Below, piece after piece: positions 50,297-64,000 of a stretch of 64,000 nt of DNA. The translations under genes and the position numbers were made by a program. Below the pieces are notes generated by a model. That model saw nothing but the letters and a program-made list of their open reading frames with translations, searched no databases and was not told the origin of the DNA. Within the stretch, counting starts at the first letter, position 1; each line of letters begins with the position of its first letter. This stretch comes from Alentia gelatinosa (Eukaryota; Annelida; Polychaeta; Phyllodocida; Polynoidae). The stretch is taken from positions 36,055,300 to 36,119,299 of the forward strand of contig OX465581.1 of assembly GCA_950022655.1 (NCBI GenBank), read 5' to 3'.

Positions 50297-53260
50297 CTAC
50301 TCGCCTCTCAATCCTGCGTTAGGATGGACTCTTGGTGTAGATGCGGGTGCTGGTTAAATTTTCCTTCCCCGATACTTCAGTGGAGAGAGAGAAAATTCCC
50401 CGTAGATGAGTTGAGTAGAAACTGAACACACACTGGTTATTTTATGGATGACCTTCTGAAACGACGGCGCTCTGCTGTTCTACAACCAGTAGTTTTGCTC
50501 TCGAGGGTTTCAGAAAGGGGAGCGTACATCGTGTACGTACTTGCTCAGAGCTCCTCATCTGACGAGCATCAGCACAAGCTCCCATGCGCGCCGTGCCCTT
50601 GTCCATATTAATGTAAGTCGATTGCGTGTCCGTTCACCCACCATGATCCTGGCCGCGGTTAATTGACTTCCGTCTTAATCCCAACTCAACTGACGGCACA
50701 ACGGGTAAAGCCACGACCTGCTTTTACATTTTACCACCACACCAGGAAGTTTTTTCCCATTCGATGTTATCTCAGAGTTCCATTAGTAAGAGATCAAAAT
50801 CAACCGTGCTTCCCACGTTGCTCCTGCATAAGCAGCTTCATTGCGGTACCAAGAGGAGTTTTTCTGCAGTCTTTTGTAAAGTACTGCAGTAGCCAGCGTG
50901 TTGTCCACCAGTTTCCGGTTGTACGTCTGAACAGTGGCTGTTAACTGCGTGCTACAAGCCCCAAGCACAATCAATTCTCCCAGCACACCAGTGGGCAGAT
51001 GGTTCCCCCGGCCGTAAAGCACAATCCAGCCATGCGAACCGTAGCTCACACCGTATTATCCCAGGCCGGGATGATCCATACGGTATTAACCCTTTAGGAG
51101 AACCACCTTATTCACTGTGTAGATGTACTACTACGGCCGGCAGCGCAACCATGTTTGATATGTCTATGGCCGGCCCCTGTGGTCAATACTGTTAAATTCA
51201 AATTCAAATTCCAAACTTTGAGTTATTCATAGATTTTTATCTGACCTTTCTGATATTTTTTTAAGAATTATTTACAGCAGCCAGTCAAGTATATCCTGTA
51301 ATTTTTATAATTCTGTAAAAAAAAATTCGAGAAATTGCAATGGAACAAAAAAGACAGCAATGTCCTATCCATGCCGACGGGAATGCCATATGACAGTCTA
51401 TGGGGATGCCAAATGGCATTGCCTGACAGGGAAGGGTTTTAAAGCCCGGCGTTAAGGCAGAAGGCATCTTGCAGTCAATATGTCAAGGCGGCCGAATCAA
51501 ATTCATCGAGTGATATTGATGTCCGATACCGGCACCAACTGAAAATATCATCTTCTTACGTTCATCAGACTCGGGCGGACGTGAAGGCGGAAGGTATTGG
51601 GGCCAAGAATAAGCGAAAAAAAAACCAATAAATAAACGATAATCACATAGTGCTCCTCCCGGGCACATCCCCACTACTTTGATTGGACCTTATTTGATTA
51701 TTTGTGGTTCTGTGTTTTGTAACGTCGAAGTTTTATGTCTTGATCATTTTTCACTCAAGTAAGACGTCCCCTGCGGTAGTCCCTCCTACCAGTATTATTC
51801 ATAGCCGTCGCTACACTGAATGTCCCCCCAGTAATTGACGATCGGGAGCTTTGTCCTTGAATAACCTTGATTCGTCTGATTCGGTTGCTCTTATTTTCGT
51901 TTAAAGACTCTCCCGTAAAGAAAATTACCCCCCCCCCCCCTCCTAGAAAATATAATAAGGGGGAACGCAAAAAAAAACAACCATAATTACATATAACTCA
52001 TTTAGTATTTTCAGTACCTGTCAATTGTAACCAAAGATAATGAAAAAAAACAAACATTCGTAATCATCCCAGTCGAGGAGGAATGGCTCTCCTTTCCGAA
52101 AAAATAAAACTCGATCCAACCACAATATTTGCAATATTTGATTTACAATGAAATGTGTATAACCCCAATAGGACGCACATATAAAATGATTGTGCCAATC
52201 TTGGCGACAGCCTGGTGATTGGCGGTCAGGTGTGGCGTTAGATCGTTATACGCTGAGAAATATGGATTTGAGCAGGGCCCGTGTCGACCTCGTTAGTGGG
52301 GATCGGGTTGTGCTTATTATCGCTTCCCGTCTGACAGCGACCCGGCCGGGATCAGGTAACCTGTCCAAACCAACGTCTTACCTGTGCGTAATCCCAAACC
52401 GTGATATTTGTACCGGTGGTGCTTATTGCTGATCTTTACATCTTATTAGATGACTTCTCACAGTCCGAGAGGAATGACAAGCCTTCTCCCAAATGACCAT
52501 GACATATATATGTTTTTGGACCCAATAATTCGCGGATGGTAAATGTAGATCGACAAAGAAAATATTATAGGTTCCGTATCTGTGCATATACATAGACTAC
52601 CTGTTTAGCTGCATTTAGAGATATAACGCTTTTAGATGGGCGGCTTGTTCTATATCTATCCTTAGTGATGCCTAGCGACAATACTCTTCGTCCTTCAAGC
52701 CAAATATATCTTGCTTAAGCGAATATTGATTTGCAACAAATTGCGATAACAGACTGAGAAGGGGTTTCAGTATTGGTCCTGGATATATATGATCAGCCTG
52801 ACGGCTGTCTCGTAAGAAAAATGGAACAGTTTTAGCACTTCTCAATGCTATGCAGAGCTTCACATACTATTTCTTGACTAGACTGATAAAAGTCGAAAGT
52901 ATTATTTTAAAGACAAATCAATAAATTTGCAGTGTAACTAGTGTCATATCTGTAAATAGGTGTCTCAAACTATTCATAAACTATAGGGGACAGAGCCATT
53001 GTTAGTTCATAAAGCAGTCACCAGGTGGCTAGCAGTATGGCAGGCCCATTGGGGGGACAGATCTATATTCTGGCTCTTTGTTCTTACGAAATTCAACTGC
53101 CTTTCAATTTTTCACCATGATTCCCTTGACTCTCTACACCCATCCCAGAGCATGATGAGATAATGATTAAACCCAGGACATGATGTTTTTCACATGGAAC
53201 ACTTTACATACATGTAAGCAAGGCTAGAATTGTGACACTTCCCAATTATCACTCACTTCT

Positions 53261-53320
53261 TTTGCACCTCCATTAGTGAAGAACACCCCTTTTCCACCTC
53301 CATTAGTGAAGAACACCTAC
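53261..53320. repeat. 30-bp tandem repeat
   Basis: Two adjacent units share cctccattagtgaagaacac with three or so differences. The palindrome at 53343 begins 22 bp downstream. Confidence 0.85.
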
Positions 53321-53342
53321 TCGGGGGGCGTCATGGCAGCCC

Positions 53343-53380
53343 CCATGGCTCATAGGCTATATATAGCCTATGAGCCATGG
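53343..53380. repeat. Perfect 38-bp palindrome
   Basis: The sequence from ccatggctcataggctat to its mirror is self-complementary over all 38 bases with no loop. Symmetry continues imperfectly outward (ggcagccc / gggtgccg). It could extrude a cruciform. Confidence 0.95.
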
Positions 53381-55144
53381 GTGCCGTATAGATATCGACC
53401 GTTCTTAAACCATCTGAAACGTTAGTGGCAGAAACAGAAACCGTCAAATCTTTATGTAACCGCAGAAAATTCCCTTCATATGATTGAAACGTATAAGTGA
53501 ATGATTAGACTCTGTATAATGGTTAAACTAAGGCGACTGGTGGGAAAAAAGTCCATAAAACCAAATTCCCTTGTGACCATCGGACACAGGAACGTAAAAG
53601 AAAATACATAAAGAGGCAGGTTGCTTCTAAATATAGTCCAATATAGTCTATAGGTAAGAGGGGAAAGGTCCCGATTTTATAGCTGTTCCATCTAGACGCA
53701 CCATTCCGGCTTTGGCGATGATGGCAAAAACTCGATTGACATGCAATACGCTGCCCCAGGTTGGCCATCTAACCCCACCTCTCCCAAACGCCAGCCAGCA
53801 TGCCCGCCACCAACCCTCCAAACGGCAACCACTCTGCAGCCGCCGTCAAGATGAAAGCAGCAATTCGCCGAGTAATGACAGCAGGCAGCATGATGGACAA
53901 TTGTATGTGGCACTGACAGAACAGCCTCCTTCCGCTGGATCCCACGTCGAAGCGTTACCCACTTTCCTGTTATTGTATCCTACACGTGCACTGCCAGAGG
54001 CGTTAGGCGGGCGGTCTGAAATCTGTGAGGGCACACTGGGCGATTGAATCATAACTGGCGGGGAAAGCAGTGAAAGTGACTAGATGTTTGTCTACCTAGA
54101 GTGTAAAGTGTAATTTAGTTTACATTACGTACATGGATATATATGTATGCTAGGAGCAAATTGTATGTTCATCACTGATAAGTGAGCGTGGAATTATAAA
54201 TTGATAACAATTGGGTTTGGGTTTGGGTTTTAGTCAGTCTATGGGTCATTTTCTGTAATCCACTTGCACCCAGTCAACTTGCCATTTCTGCTGCTGTCTG
54301 TCTAGCATCCATATATATCAAGCACCAGTGAGTCAATGAGGTTTTTTCGGTCTCTAGTGATTGGTAATGGTCAGTTGGGCATGACTCCCAACAGACACTG
54401 CGACACCTGCCATCAGGTCCTTTCCTAATGCCACAGTATTAGGCTGCGGATTCTAGGCAGAATTTATGAGTGTATGGCCCATGCTCAACAAATATAGAAA
54501 GAAGAATGATCAATCAGATGAAGCGTTATGTAGTGAGATACCAACCAATAAAAATAAACATTACCTACACAGACGCGGAAAACCAGAATTCCACGCCAAA
54601 CCCTATTTCCCTCCATTTGTGGTCCTGAGCAATTCTGTGAAGCTTCGTACAAATGAACCTTTCTGGACCTACGTTATATGGGATTGTGTACCCGTCCGGA
54701 AAATCGCAAATCTAATGAGATATCCATGCATTAGTGAGAAGGTGTTCACCAAGGAACCCATTCAGAGTCCCCATATTTTCATTGAGATGACAACCTTTTG
54801 CCGATAATAAACTGGTCATTTTCCATGTAAGATTCCTATTTTTATGAGTACTTAAACTAGGGTATAGGATAAATATTGAAATCCCAAATTGCAACGCATA
54901 AAAATTAGGTCTTTAAAATAGTTCCCATCACTGTTATATGCCTGTTTCGAACATCTATGGAACACTACCTACTTCCAGCCATGATGTATGAATGATGTTC
55001 GGGCCCACTGTGAAAATGGCGTTTCGCTGCCTGTTTTGTAACTATGTTTCCTCATAGTACATCTACCAAGATAAGTACCTTGGATAACTGTGATATATTC
55101 ATGTGGTCTCGATAACAGCTATACTTACACACATCTCATGGTGA

Positions 55145-55345
<201 letters not shown>

Positions 55346-56378
55346 TGACGGCATTAGAGTCTCTGGAAGACAGGTGTACGGATAAGGAAAAGGGCACTTT
55401 GGTGAAATGGTTACATTTGTATGTGTTGGTATCCAGAGTGAGGAAAATATGTAGCTGTTTGTACATGTCATTCTCGATATCAATTGAATGAACATTAGAA
55501 ACTGGATCAGCCTGTAATTAAATCTTCTGGATATAGGTGGAAGAATATTTGATTAAGTTCCATCGATTAGGAGATTGTTCGAAGGACAATTGGTGCTTAG
55601 AGGCATCAACCGGCCCAAGGTGAATGGTGCCGTTCTGCGGCCTGGTCCCTCTATCCTGATGGAGATAGGCTAGGTCTGAAGTAGTATCATATAAAGGTGA
55701 TTATCAGTGACCATCATAATACATATCATAATCAATGTAGCCAACTAGCAGATATCAATAAATGAACACTATAAGTTGTAAACAAGTGTCTGTCGGTGTA
55801 TGTTAGACATGTGTAGTGGCTCGTGCTGGGATCTTATCCTCACCTTAGTAGCGCATGCGGTAAAATTATGCGACCCAGCGGATGGAGTCGGGTTGGAGAG
55901 AGATGGGCCCCGTGCCCCGCCTAACGCCCTCCCCGGCCTAGAAATTACCCTCGGCTCCAGCCCCCGGCCCCGCGCGGATATTGCACGGGAAGCGGACGAA
56001 ATTGAAAACCCTGCTGGGTGGCGCAAAAGGTCGGCACGCACCCAGAGTGATGGTGAGGATTAGCTGGGTGTAGTGTCGGCATGGAGCCACTCGTGTTTGC
56101 CCCCGCTTCGTGTCATGGCAACACACGTGCCGCAGCCGGGCTGCAGCAGCAGCAGCAGCAGGATGAGCGTCCTCGGGTGTCACACAACCACAGCCCCACT
56201 TATCTAAAACCAAGAGTAGTATATGGAAACTGGTATTAACTCAAAAATACGTGATAAGACATTTCTGAATCAATTTTACAAAATATTTCAAGGCGCAAAG
56301 ACAGTCTGCCTGTTTGTGTATTATCATACCTAAAATGGCAACATAGGTATATGATAAACCAAAGTACACCGTTCGATG

Positions 56379-56539
56379 TACAGTAGAAGTAGTAAGTGGA
56401 CACCCTCCGTTCCGAGCCAAAGTGTGCGCTTACGCGGGGAATGCTTACACGGGGTTGAAATAAACATCTAATAGAAGTAACCGTTCCGAACAAAGGTGTC
56501 CATTAACGCGGGGTGTCCGTTAGGCGGGGTTCTACTGTA
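56379..56539. mobile_element. Short TA-flanked MITE (mariner/Tc-like ends)
   Basis: The element begins tacagtagaa at 56379 and ends ttctactgta at 56539, so perfect inverted ends sit beside TA dinucleotides, the target duplication of Tc1/mariner-like transposons. Inside, the motif gtggacacc near the left end is mirrored by ggtgtccgtt near the right end. Internal gcgggg and ggtgtcc repeats complete a 157-bp non-coding element. No transposase is encoded. Confidence 0.65.
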
Positions 56540-56620
56540 CCTTCATAGCAGAAGACACTCGTTACTAGCATTGTTTTCTCTATTGAAGGTCTTTCTCACC
56601 ATTAGTAGGATTAGAGTTCA

Positions 56621-57349
56621 TTAAGAAATTAGAATTAGTGTGGAAGAGATTCTACAATGGCTTAAGCACTTTTCTTCTTTTCTCTTTTCCTTAGATAGGG
56701 TTGTGTGCCCGGATGTCCAGGCTTCAGGTTGCTTATATCTGTTCAAAATCTTGGATTCTCTTAGGAATTCAAGAGGCTCTTTTCTACCAGTGCTGTGGAA
56801 GGCACTGGGAATTGCTGTTCTCTTCAGGACATTTTCCTGGTTCTTTTTTAGTAGGTGACAGTGGAGCATCAGATGTGTTTTGCATGTCTGGCACATGGGT
56901 GCTAATACACCTTTCAGAAGGTGTCCATGTTTCAGTTTGGTGTGACTGGTCTGCAGACGGGTCTGTTTCACCTGTTCTCTTTTCTGAAATTATGGCTGAT
57001 GAACTATATATATTCCTCAATTTGATATCTCTGGCATTGTTCCAGATGTTCTGCCACTTTAGTCATTGTGTCTCAGATATGTATGAGAAATTGCATGGGC
57101 TCCATATTGTCTGTCCAGTGCTCCCTTGGCTGCATGGTCTGCAGATTCATTGCCCTCAATTCCAATATGGCTAACCACCTCTTTGTACAAGGTATGCAGC
57201 AAATGAGAGAAAATATGAAATATTTCTTTATTTTCAATCATTTTCTCAGAATTTTTGAAATTTATAGGTTTTATTGTATTAAAACAGTTTTTATACATCG
57301 CGAGAAACCAGGGCTCTATCCCGGGAAGCAAAAACACATACCCTAGCAC
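56621..57349 (-). mobile_element. 3' remnant of a non-LTR (LINE-type) retrotransposon
   Basis: On the minus strand two successive frames carry familiar end-of-ORF2 signatures. The first, at about 57180-57110, reads VVSHIGIEGNESADHAAKGA, the C-terminal RNase H motif (xxSHxGIxGNExADxxAK) of Jockey/I-type elements. The second, at about 56965-56800, reads TRLQTSHTKLKHGHLLKG then CQTCKTHLMLHCHLL, matching the usual LTRLRTGHTRLTHGYLL...C..C...LTVxHILL block after RNase H. It ends with LRESKILNRYK, like the Leu-rich terminal helix. The order and strand are right, but the frame changes between the blocks and the reverse transcriptase itself is absent. This is a 5'-truncated, inactive copy lying antisense to the AHCYL gene. 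Confidence 0.7.
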
Positions 57350-60300
57350 CGGATGCTAGGAAGCAGCACGAGGGAGCTTGATACTCTCAACCAAAGTTGA
57401 TGATCCGAGTTTAACCACCAAGAGGTTATGGAACACTGCAACAATGTGAGACCTCAAGGGTTTTATCTCCATCGAGAGCATGCAGCGAGTGACTTGTCAG
57501 CCTGCTGCAGACTCTGCTTTTAAAAAGCTGAGTTACATAATAGGACAGCGCCTGTGGCACTTCCGTGCATGGGCCCATCCGAATCACCACACAGCAGGGA
57601 CTAGCACCCTTTATCCCCTAGTGTAGAAGGAACACCACCACTCGGTTACCCCGACCCCCACAATATATTATTGATAACCATCTATTTGTGTTAAAAGAAA
57701 AATGCGATTTACATAGGGCAGAATAAATTCCAAAAATGAACCTTTAAAACTCATTCTTAAATGTCCAACTACACTGAAAGCTAGTACTCCTGGTTTGATA
57801 TCAGAACAGAATATACTACAAAATATCTTGAGGTATTTTAAATTTAATTCTTAATAGTAGCTTATCTAGCATTATTAAAGAACACGGGGTAAAAAAGTGA
57901 TGATCTAATTCTAGCCTTGCACCAGCTTCAAGGAAGTAGGCTGTACATTTATATCTATACCCCCATGGTTGATGGGTGATAAAAATAGTTTATCGATTCC
58001 CGTTTGCCATCTTCTCTGAAGACGGAGGCTGGAGCCTAATGGCGCTATTTTGAGACGTACATTGCAGTCTTGCTGTAGGCCCGAAGCGTGCGTCTGGCTC
58101 ATTTGTTATCCATAAAGGCAGTGAACGGTCAGACCCGTGGTTCAGAGTTGGGTCTATAGAATTCTTCATCCAACGGCAATTATGAGTCACAGCATCACCT
58201 AAGTATGGTGGGGACTGATTCAAGTAATATTACCCAGGTCTGATTTCAAATGTCTTTGTTTGGTGTCGGACCTGGTAGTAGTAATGGCACAGGTAGGCGC
58301 AGAACGCATATGGGATATATTCGGACCAATATGCGTACTGTCAGTTGGTAAGGCATTCTGCCAGGGAGCCCTCTAACATCAACCCATATATGTAGGAAGA
58401 CCAATGGTCCAACACATGTAATCCATCATGATGTACATAGTGTTGGTGCTTTAATAATTCATAGATAGGCAAGGGCACAATCAAATGGATATGTATATAT
58501 ATAAAGACGGACGAGAATGTACATTGTATATGTAAGCCTATCTCTGGTGTTGTATTACAAAGTAGAATGACTGGAATAAAAGGTAGAGTGTGTTAAAAGG
58601 AAAGTATGAGCAGTGGCACGAGAGGATATCATAAACATTTGCATGTCTGCTTTGGCATATACGGAATAGCGGATGGCTCTTTCCTACATCTTATACAAAA
58701 TGTATGGTATGATTATATCAAGCATCCTTCCGTTAATTCATTAGAGCCTCGATTAAGATCCTTTATTTAGATTTTTGGAGGATGGAGGCATTAATGAGAT
58801 CCGATGATATAGCAATACCAATGCAATGTAGTGAAAAAGTTAAAACCACAGTTTATTTTGGCATCCTCCTCTGTTATACACCCAATTGAATCCGGGGAAC
58901 AGTGTATATATAATGGTGTGCATTTATTTTACCTTCTTTTTTTAAGATTAACATTTTATTCAATAAACAAAACAGTGTTGGGACTGCCAGTAGCGTACAA
59001 GCTGTATAGATGGGAGAAAAACATATTACTATATATATACATCCATACGGGGCTTAGCTGTGTTGTACAGCTCTTATCTTTCTAAGACTGTGTTCAGCTC
59101 CATTGTTTGTACGCCTGTCACAAACCCGGTCACTGGATACCCGCTGGGATGAGAAGGGAAGGTCGATGGTCGTCTTGCCCGCCGCCGCTATGGATTCTCT
59201 GTGGGATTTGAGAGTATCTCGCGACCCGCCAGCCTTTCTCCGGGGCAGCTGCAGGGGCGGGGACGGGCCAGGTTATACATTGTAGGTCTTAGCCGTTGTC
59301 CATTAACCTCTGACCCTGAGGAAACCTTACTCCTCAATGAATACGATCGCAGGCTGCGGCTTCTCCTCAGGAATCTTGAACAAAGACAGTGTTAGATATG
59401 TTTTGATGCCGATACAATGGTGTATCGGCATCCACTTAATGAAATTGTTTTTTCTTGAATAAAACAAAGAAAGTATGAATTGAGCCTATTTCAAGACAGT
59501 AAATTCCACATGAAAGATATTTCCACTTATTCTCCTGAGCCCAATCGACATCTCTGAAGTATTGTATAGGTATCGTTGAATATTTTTTATTGTCTCCTTT
59601 CCTGAATATCTGCTGCGGCCGCTTCCTGCATGTTTTGTAGTAGGGTGGATTTTGATGAGCCACAAGGAGGTCACTCTCTGACCGGATAGAGCTGGATAGA
59701 GCTAGTTCAGATATGTGCACGTATATGGCGCTGTAAGCGAGCCCGCACGTCCGGAAGTAGTTCCAACCAGCGCCACCTTCCGGCCAGTGGATTTGATGGT
59801 GAGCGGAAGCTGGAAGCCATTCCGGGGTTTGGTTCGCTTCCGGAGACGAATGGCCCAAGAAAATCCATTTGGCCTCTCGGGTTGTGGGCCTGTAGGGATG
59901 GGCGCACGCACGGCAGATTCCCATCTCCAGAGCCGCCAACGCCATCAGCACCCCCTGGTGGTCAACTGTTTTTGTGCTGCCTTTCTCATTGATTTTTATG
60001 CGCACAATCCCCAGCAGATGTCATGCCATTGGGTGGGGATGATGGACAATTACCAGGAACAGTTGGATAGTTTGTGTAGAAACAGAGACAATATTATTGT
60101 TGTATATTGCTTCGTATTGATTTTCCTCCTACCCAACGGGTCGCGTGAAGTTCTGTTACTTCTGTATATGCATTATCCTTGCATGCGCTCGGGTATTACT
60201 ACGCAACAACTGCTCGGAGCATATGGCCGGTTGTATCTCAAACCAGTCAATATTTTGTATGTATTCGTGTTGCTGCACCCCTTGATGTGGTCGGTGTATT

Positions 60301-62012
60301 ACAATAGCCATCTCGAGTTGTATATATGTAGTGACAGCAGATATTGCGTTGCAGCAAATATAACAATCTGCCAGATATAATTTGCAGAGATATTGCTCAT
60401 CTTACATAGCTGTGTCTCTACCTTGCATCGACCGAAATAGACTCGGATGCAACCTACAATCATTATGTTTTGCATTCTATATCTGCTTTGGATTATCATT
60501 CTCCATAATTATTAAATTGTCTCGACCACAGAACATTCTATATGATACTGGACTGCGAATTATAGGGTGCGTCGTTCGAGTCCTGTGCCGATCAGATTTA
60601 GTCTCGACATTGTACGGACCTGACCTTTGCTATTGCTTAAGCGTAAAACACATGAAATACCGAACCTCGGCCAGAGAAGCGTTGGGGAAATGTCTACGTC
60701 GATAGAAAGCTTAATTATACTTTTTAGGTGTGGATTTAATATGACCCTTCAGCTAACTCCTTTAGCTATTTTTGTAATCATTATTTATTTGTGTTGCGTG
60801 TTGAAGAACACCAGTTCATTGGTGATTGTATGTATGTCGTTACAGTTTGGTGAATATTAAAACGGGCAGGATTACCACGTTCATCGTACTTTTAGTTGAC
60901 TACAGGCTGTGCCTATGGTATCTGATCCCTAGTGGCTTGGTCTGACTGCATCTCCATACACAGTGTCCCTGGCGACGCCATTAGGTGTGTGGTGATCTGA
61001 TGATGTGGCTCTATGTATGGTATCAATTATAAAGCAGCTATAACGTGCCACCCGATAAAAGAGGGCAAGACGTACTGTAGACATTCGCTAGTGATAAACG
61101 TATGTTATATACAGTACCTTATACATTCGCGCTTCTTCTATGCACATGCCATTGTATGACTGCGAGGAATTCATTTTGCCAGCTATAAAAAAACTGCTGA
61201 TTGAGCGAGGCTAATCCGAGAACTCGTACGGTTTACTGACATTTAGTTTGCAACACTATGACTTCCACCCTTCTATAAAAAGAATCATGAGGAGATGAAT
61301 AAGGAGTTGACTTTATATCACTAGTATCGGAGAGATGAATCGGAATCCTGTCACAGTCAGAAAACTATTATTTGACAGTTGTCGTTTCCAAATGTCAAGT
61401 TAGACATGCATAAAAGATGTGGAGACATATTTAAAAATAATCACTGGATGGTGACTCCTAGAGTATGGTCGGTGATTCATGAACAGGTGGCCTAAAAGGA
61501 TGGAGCTACTCGGAGCCGTTCTGAGCCGATGAGTGCTGCTGAAGGAGTTGCCGGAACTACTCCGATGTAAAGTGGAGCTGCTCTTTGATTAAGCAATATC
61601 ACAAACCCTCTGCTCTTGGCTGCCGTGAAGAACCACGGTTTGGTGAGAACAAAATATGGCATAGCTCTTCACATCTTACCAGCCTTTTAGCTCATGAGCA
61701 CGGAATAGAAATTGATTTATGTGTTATGTATGATATTAGAAAAATGTAATATTTTTTGGATTTTCTAGATTGAAGTTAATTTAAACCATCAGTGCTGACG
61801 TCCTACAGGGTCAATCAAGATTTTTATAATGAAAAAATAATAAGATAGAACTGGATCGAGAGACATATGAATAAACAATACTATTCGAGTACGGTTCTGG
61901 AATTACCTCAGCCCTTTCACGGACATTAAAATAGTAGTGCAACATCAGAATAGTTCAGATTACTTAATCAAATCTAGTTAGGAAGTTTAAATCTCCATGT
62001 CGATGTCTTGTT

Positions 62013-62054
62013 TGCCCACACTGGCCGCCCCAATTTATCGCTCGGCGAAACCCG
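62013..62054 (+). repeat. Second copy of the 43-bp shared segment
   Basis: It contains tgcccacactggccgcccca then tttatcgctcggcgaaaccc. It lies about 80 bp upstream of partial copy G, so it may be part of a longer version of that element. Confidence 0.5.
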
Positions 62055-62130
62055 TTGATTGGCCAGTTGCTTATGACGTCATCTCACATCACTCCGCCAC
62101 GACCTTGGCATAGTATTGTCACTTTACATG

Positions 62131-62196
62131 GGTGGTGGTTGCTTAGAATTGCTAATGTTATTTAAATGGCTAAACTTGTACCATGGGTGAGATAAA
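62131..62196 (+). mobile_element. Composite hairpin family, partial copy G
   Basis: Only the right part of the module remains: ttgctaatgtta, a short gap, then gtaccatgggtgagataaaa, closely matching the end of copy C. No hairpin or left end is recognised upstream. Confidence 0.45.
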
Positions 62197-64000
62197 AGCA
62201 GAACCGTCATGGGGACGTATGTTTTGCCAAATTATAATAACATATAATAGCGCTTACTATTATATCAAAGGCCAGTCCTTCTTATACCATGTCTGGCTAG
62301 TGTGGGAAGTAAATGAACTTTCACTTGGTAAATGTGTAGCTCATAGTGTTGATCTCTCCTGTGGTATAAAACTAATTACAAAAGCTAAGCTGCCCTCATG
62401 GTCCCGTGGACATTAAACATACAAGCATATCATAATAAAAAATATTATGGCCGATCAAACATGTTTGATAAGTGGTTTGACGAAATATATGTACACGCAC
62501 ATGAAAATACTCATTGAATAGGTGTACATGACTTGACATAAATAGATAAAACCTTTCCCGGCGATTATATAGTCTCTTGATAAGACGTATTCCTGTTTAT
62601 CATAAGACGTTGGGTGGGGTTCGTAGATGGAAGTTGAATTTACCACCTGTCCTTGAGGTTTCAGTGACAATTGTGAGTTTGGACTTACGCATGTCCTATG
62701 GAGTGCCCATGATAGCTCATGTAGATAGTGAATGTGATTTTAAGGTCATAAAATTGCAACGCCGATATGAATGATAAAAAAGGCAATGGACAATTAACAG
62801 CTTCATAGCTGGTTCGAGAAGACATGCAGGCATACACACTATCTTCTAAGTATGTATATTTTACTTGACATGAATAGATAAGATCGAGTCTGAAATTGCT
62901 GTGGCTTGACGTGGTGGTATGAGAGGTTTCACGAACGGATTATTCATTGTGTTTTTCCTGCATTGGAAGATCACTTTTATGTCTAAATGGCAACGGTACA
63001 TGAGACGAATGAGACACTTGGACAAACCTGATAACATCATTAAAATAGATGCTTGGATCAGGCATCGGTGGCTTATTACGTGATTCATTTAAACAACCCA
63101 GGTCATAAATCACAGTTCTAAGCAGACTTAAATATGTTCGTTTCAGTGAGGCGATGGGGAGAGTTTTTTGTTTTTCTTGACAACTGCCAATCTGTAAAAC
63201 ATTTTTATGCTGGTCTGTCTGAATAAATAAAGGAAAAGTAAGCAAAAAGAAACAACCCCAAGCCGTTGGATCTTGTTTTTAAGTAAGAATTCGTGTGCTG
63301 CTGCAAGTATTGTGAGTAGGATTAATGGTCGGTTCTTTTCCGACCGTTATCTACCACCATTTGGTGGGACAGAGTTGCAGGTCCATGCTTACTCTCTTTT
63401 TTTCCACATGGACCGGTATATCTGTCAGTTTGTTTATGATGGATACAATGACCACTTCTTAGTCTGGCATATAAAGGAATTATAAAAGAGTCAAGTTTCT
63501 CGAGCGTCACAGTTACTATTTTTGTTTATGTTTTTTTTTTTTAGGGTATGGCTTGATACAGAAAGCTTTGCCAGGTTCAACAAGGCCGGTCTTCCCCCGG
63601 GGCCCTCTTTAAAGCAAAGTTAGATACATCATTTGTTAGTAATTATTAACACATTGATAACACAATCCACTCAAAGTTAGTTGAGATGGGTAGTACTACG
63701 GTCTGTATGATGTTGGGCACGTGGGAAAGTGATTCATTGTGATTAACTTGAATTTCATCAAAGATAAACAGTGAACCTACACATTGCCTTCCTTATATCC
63801 ATCATATGTGCGACACAAGTTATATCAAGTAAATTGTTTTTTACCAAAACAATGTGAGGTAGCCATGTCCAGTCTGTGCATAGATTGGCTATTGCAGGGC
63901 ACCGACCTCGATTAATTCAGTTGTCGTGCTCAATTCATCTTGCCGATCCGTCCCTGATAAGTGGAAGCCATTCATCGTGGGACCCCCTACCAGGGTGGCT

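Noticed and set aside
59436..60380. Overlapping long frames of 189 (minus) and 221 (plus) codons
   Set aside because: Both run through the same GC-rich patch and then into AT-rich DNA. Neither shows a recognisable domain, codon pattern or splice support, so chance frames are more likely.
60570..60600. gttcgagtcc resembling a pol III B box
   Set aside because: There is no pairing T-stem and no A box at the right distance, so it is not a tRNA gene.

Overview
This is a metazoan nuclear window. The exons I can support are small, are flanked by canonical GT/AG sites, and sit in introns of 0.5 to 21 kb. Most of the rest is AT-rich non-coding DNA crowded with short inverted-repeat elements and simple repeats. 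The exon peptides and the repeat texture suggest an invertebrate, perhaps a marine lophotrochozoan, but the species cannot be fixed from the sequence alone.

One gene is recognised with confidence. It is an AHCYL1/AHCYL2-type (IRBIT family) S-adenosylhomocysteine-hydrolase-like gene on the + strand. It has a first coding exon at 25832-26027, shared exons at 47012-47070, 47550-47637 and 55176-55276, and continues past the right edge. A second possible first exon at 40626-40755 ends in the same codon phase, so it would give an isoform with a different N-terminal regulatory head. The exons present encode the Ser-rich head and the start of the hydrolase-like domain; the NAD-binding core must lie beyond 64000.

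Antisense inside intron 3 is a GC-rich open frame of 248 codons (48587-49333, minus). A candidate upstream exon lies at 50216-50296. The two are out of frame by one base near 49335. I do not recognise the protein. Intron 4 holds the 3' end of a decayed non-LTR retrotransposon (56621-57349, minus) and a short TA-flanked MITE (56381-56537).

Left of the gene (1 to about 25.5 kb) no gene is firmly recognised. There is one exon-like stretch ending in a stop (21188-21388), an acceptor fused directly to a donor (12272/12273), and a CpG-rich block (about 22.1-23.2 kb).

The most unusual content is a family of composite palindromic elements. Each has a long hairpin whose sequence differs from copy to copy, next to a module bounded by TTATCTCACC...GGTGAGATAA. 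Clear or partial copies occur near 4.4, 7.6, 8.9, 15.1, 19.2, 36.06 and 62.15 kb. Two of them (7.56-7.86 and 8.81-9.13 kb) form a large inverted pair. A second dispersed family has copies near 5.6, 9.6, 37.6 and 44.8 kb. There is also a TTAA-flanked MITE carrying a 34-bp minisatellite (33.84-34.24 kb), a perfect 38-bp palindrome (53343-53380), and several recent short duplications.
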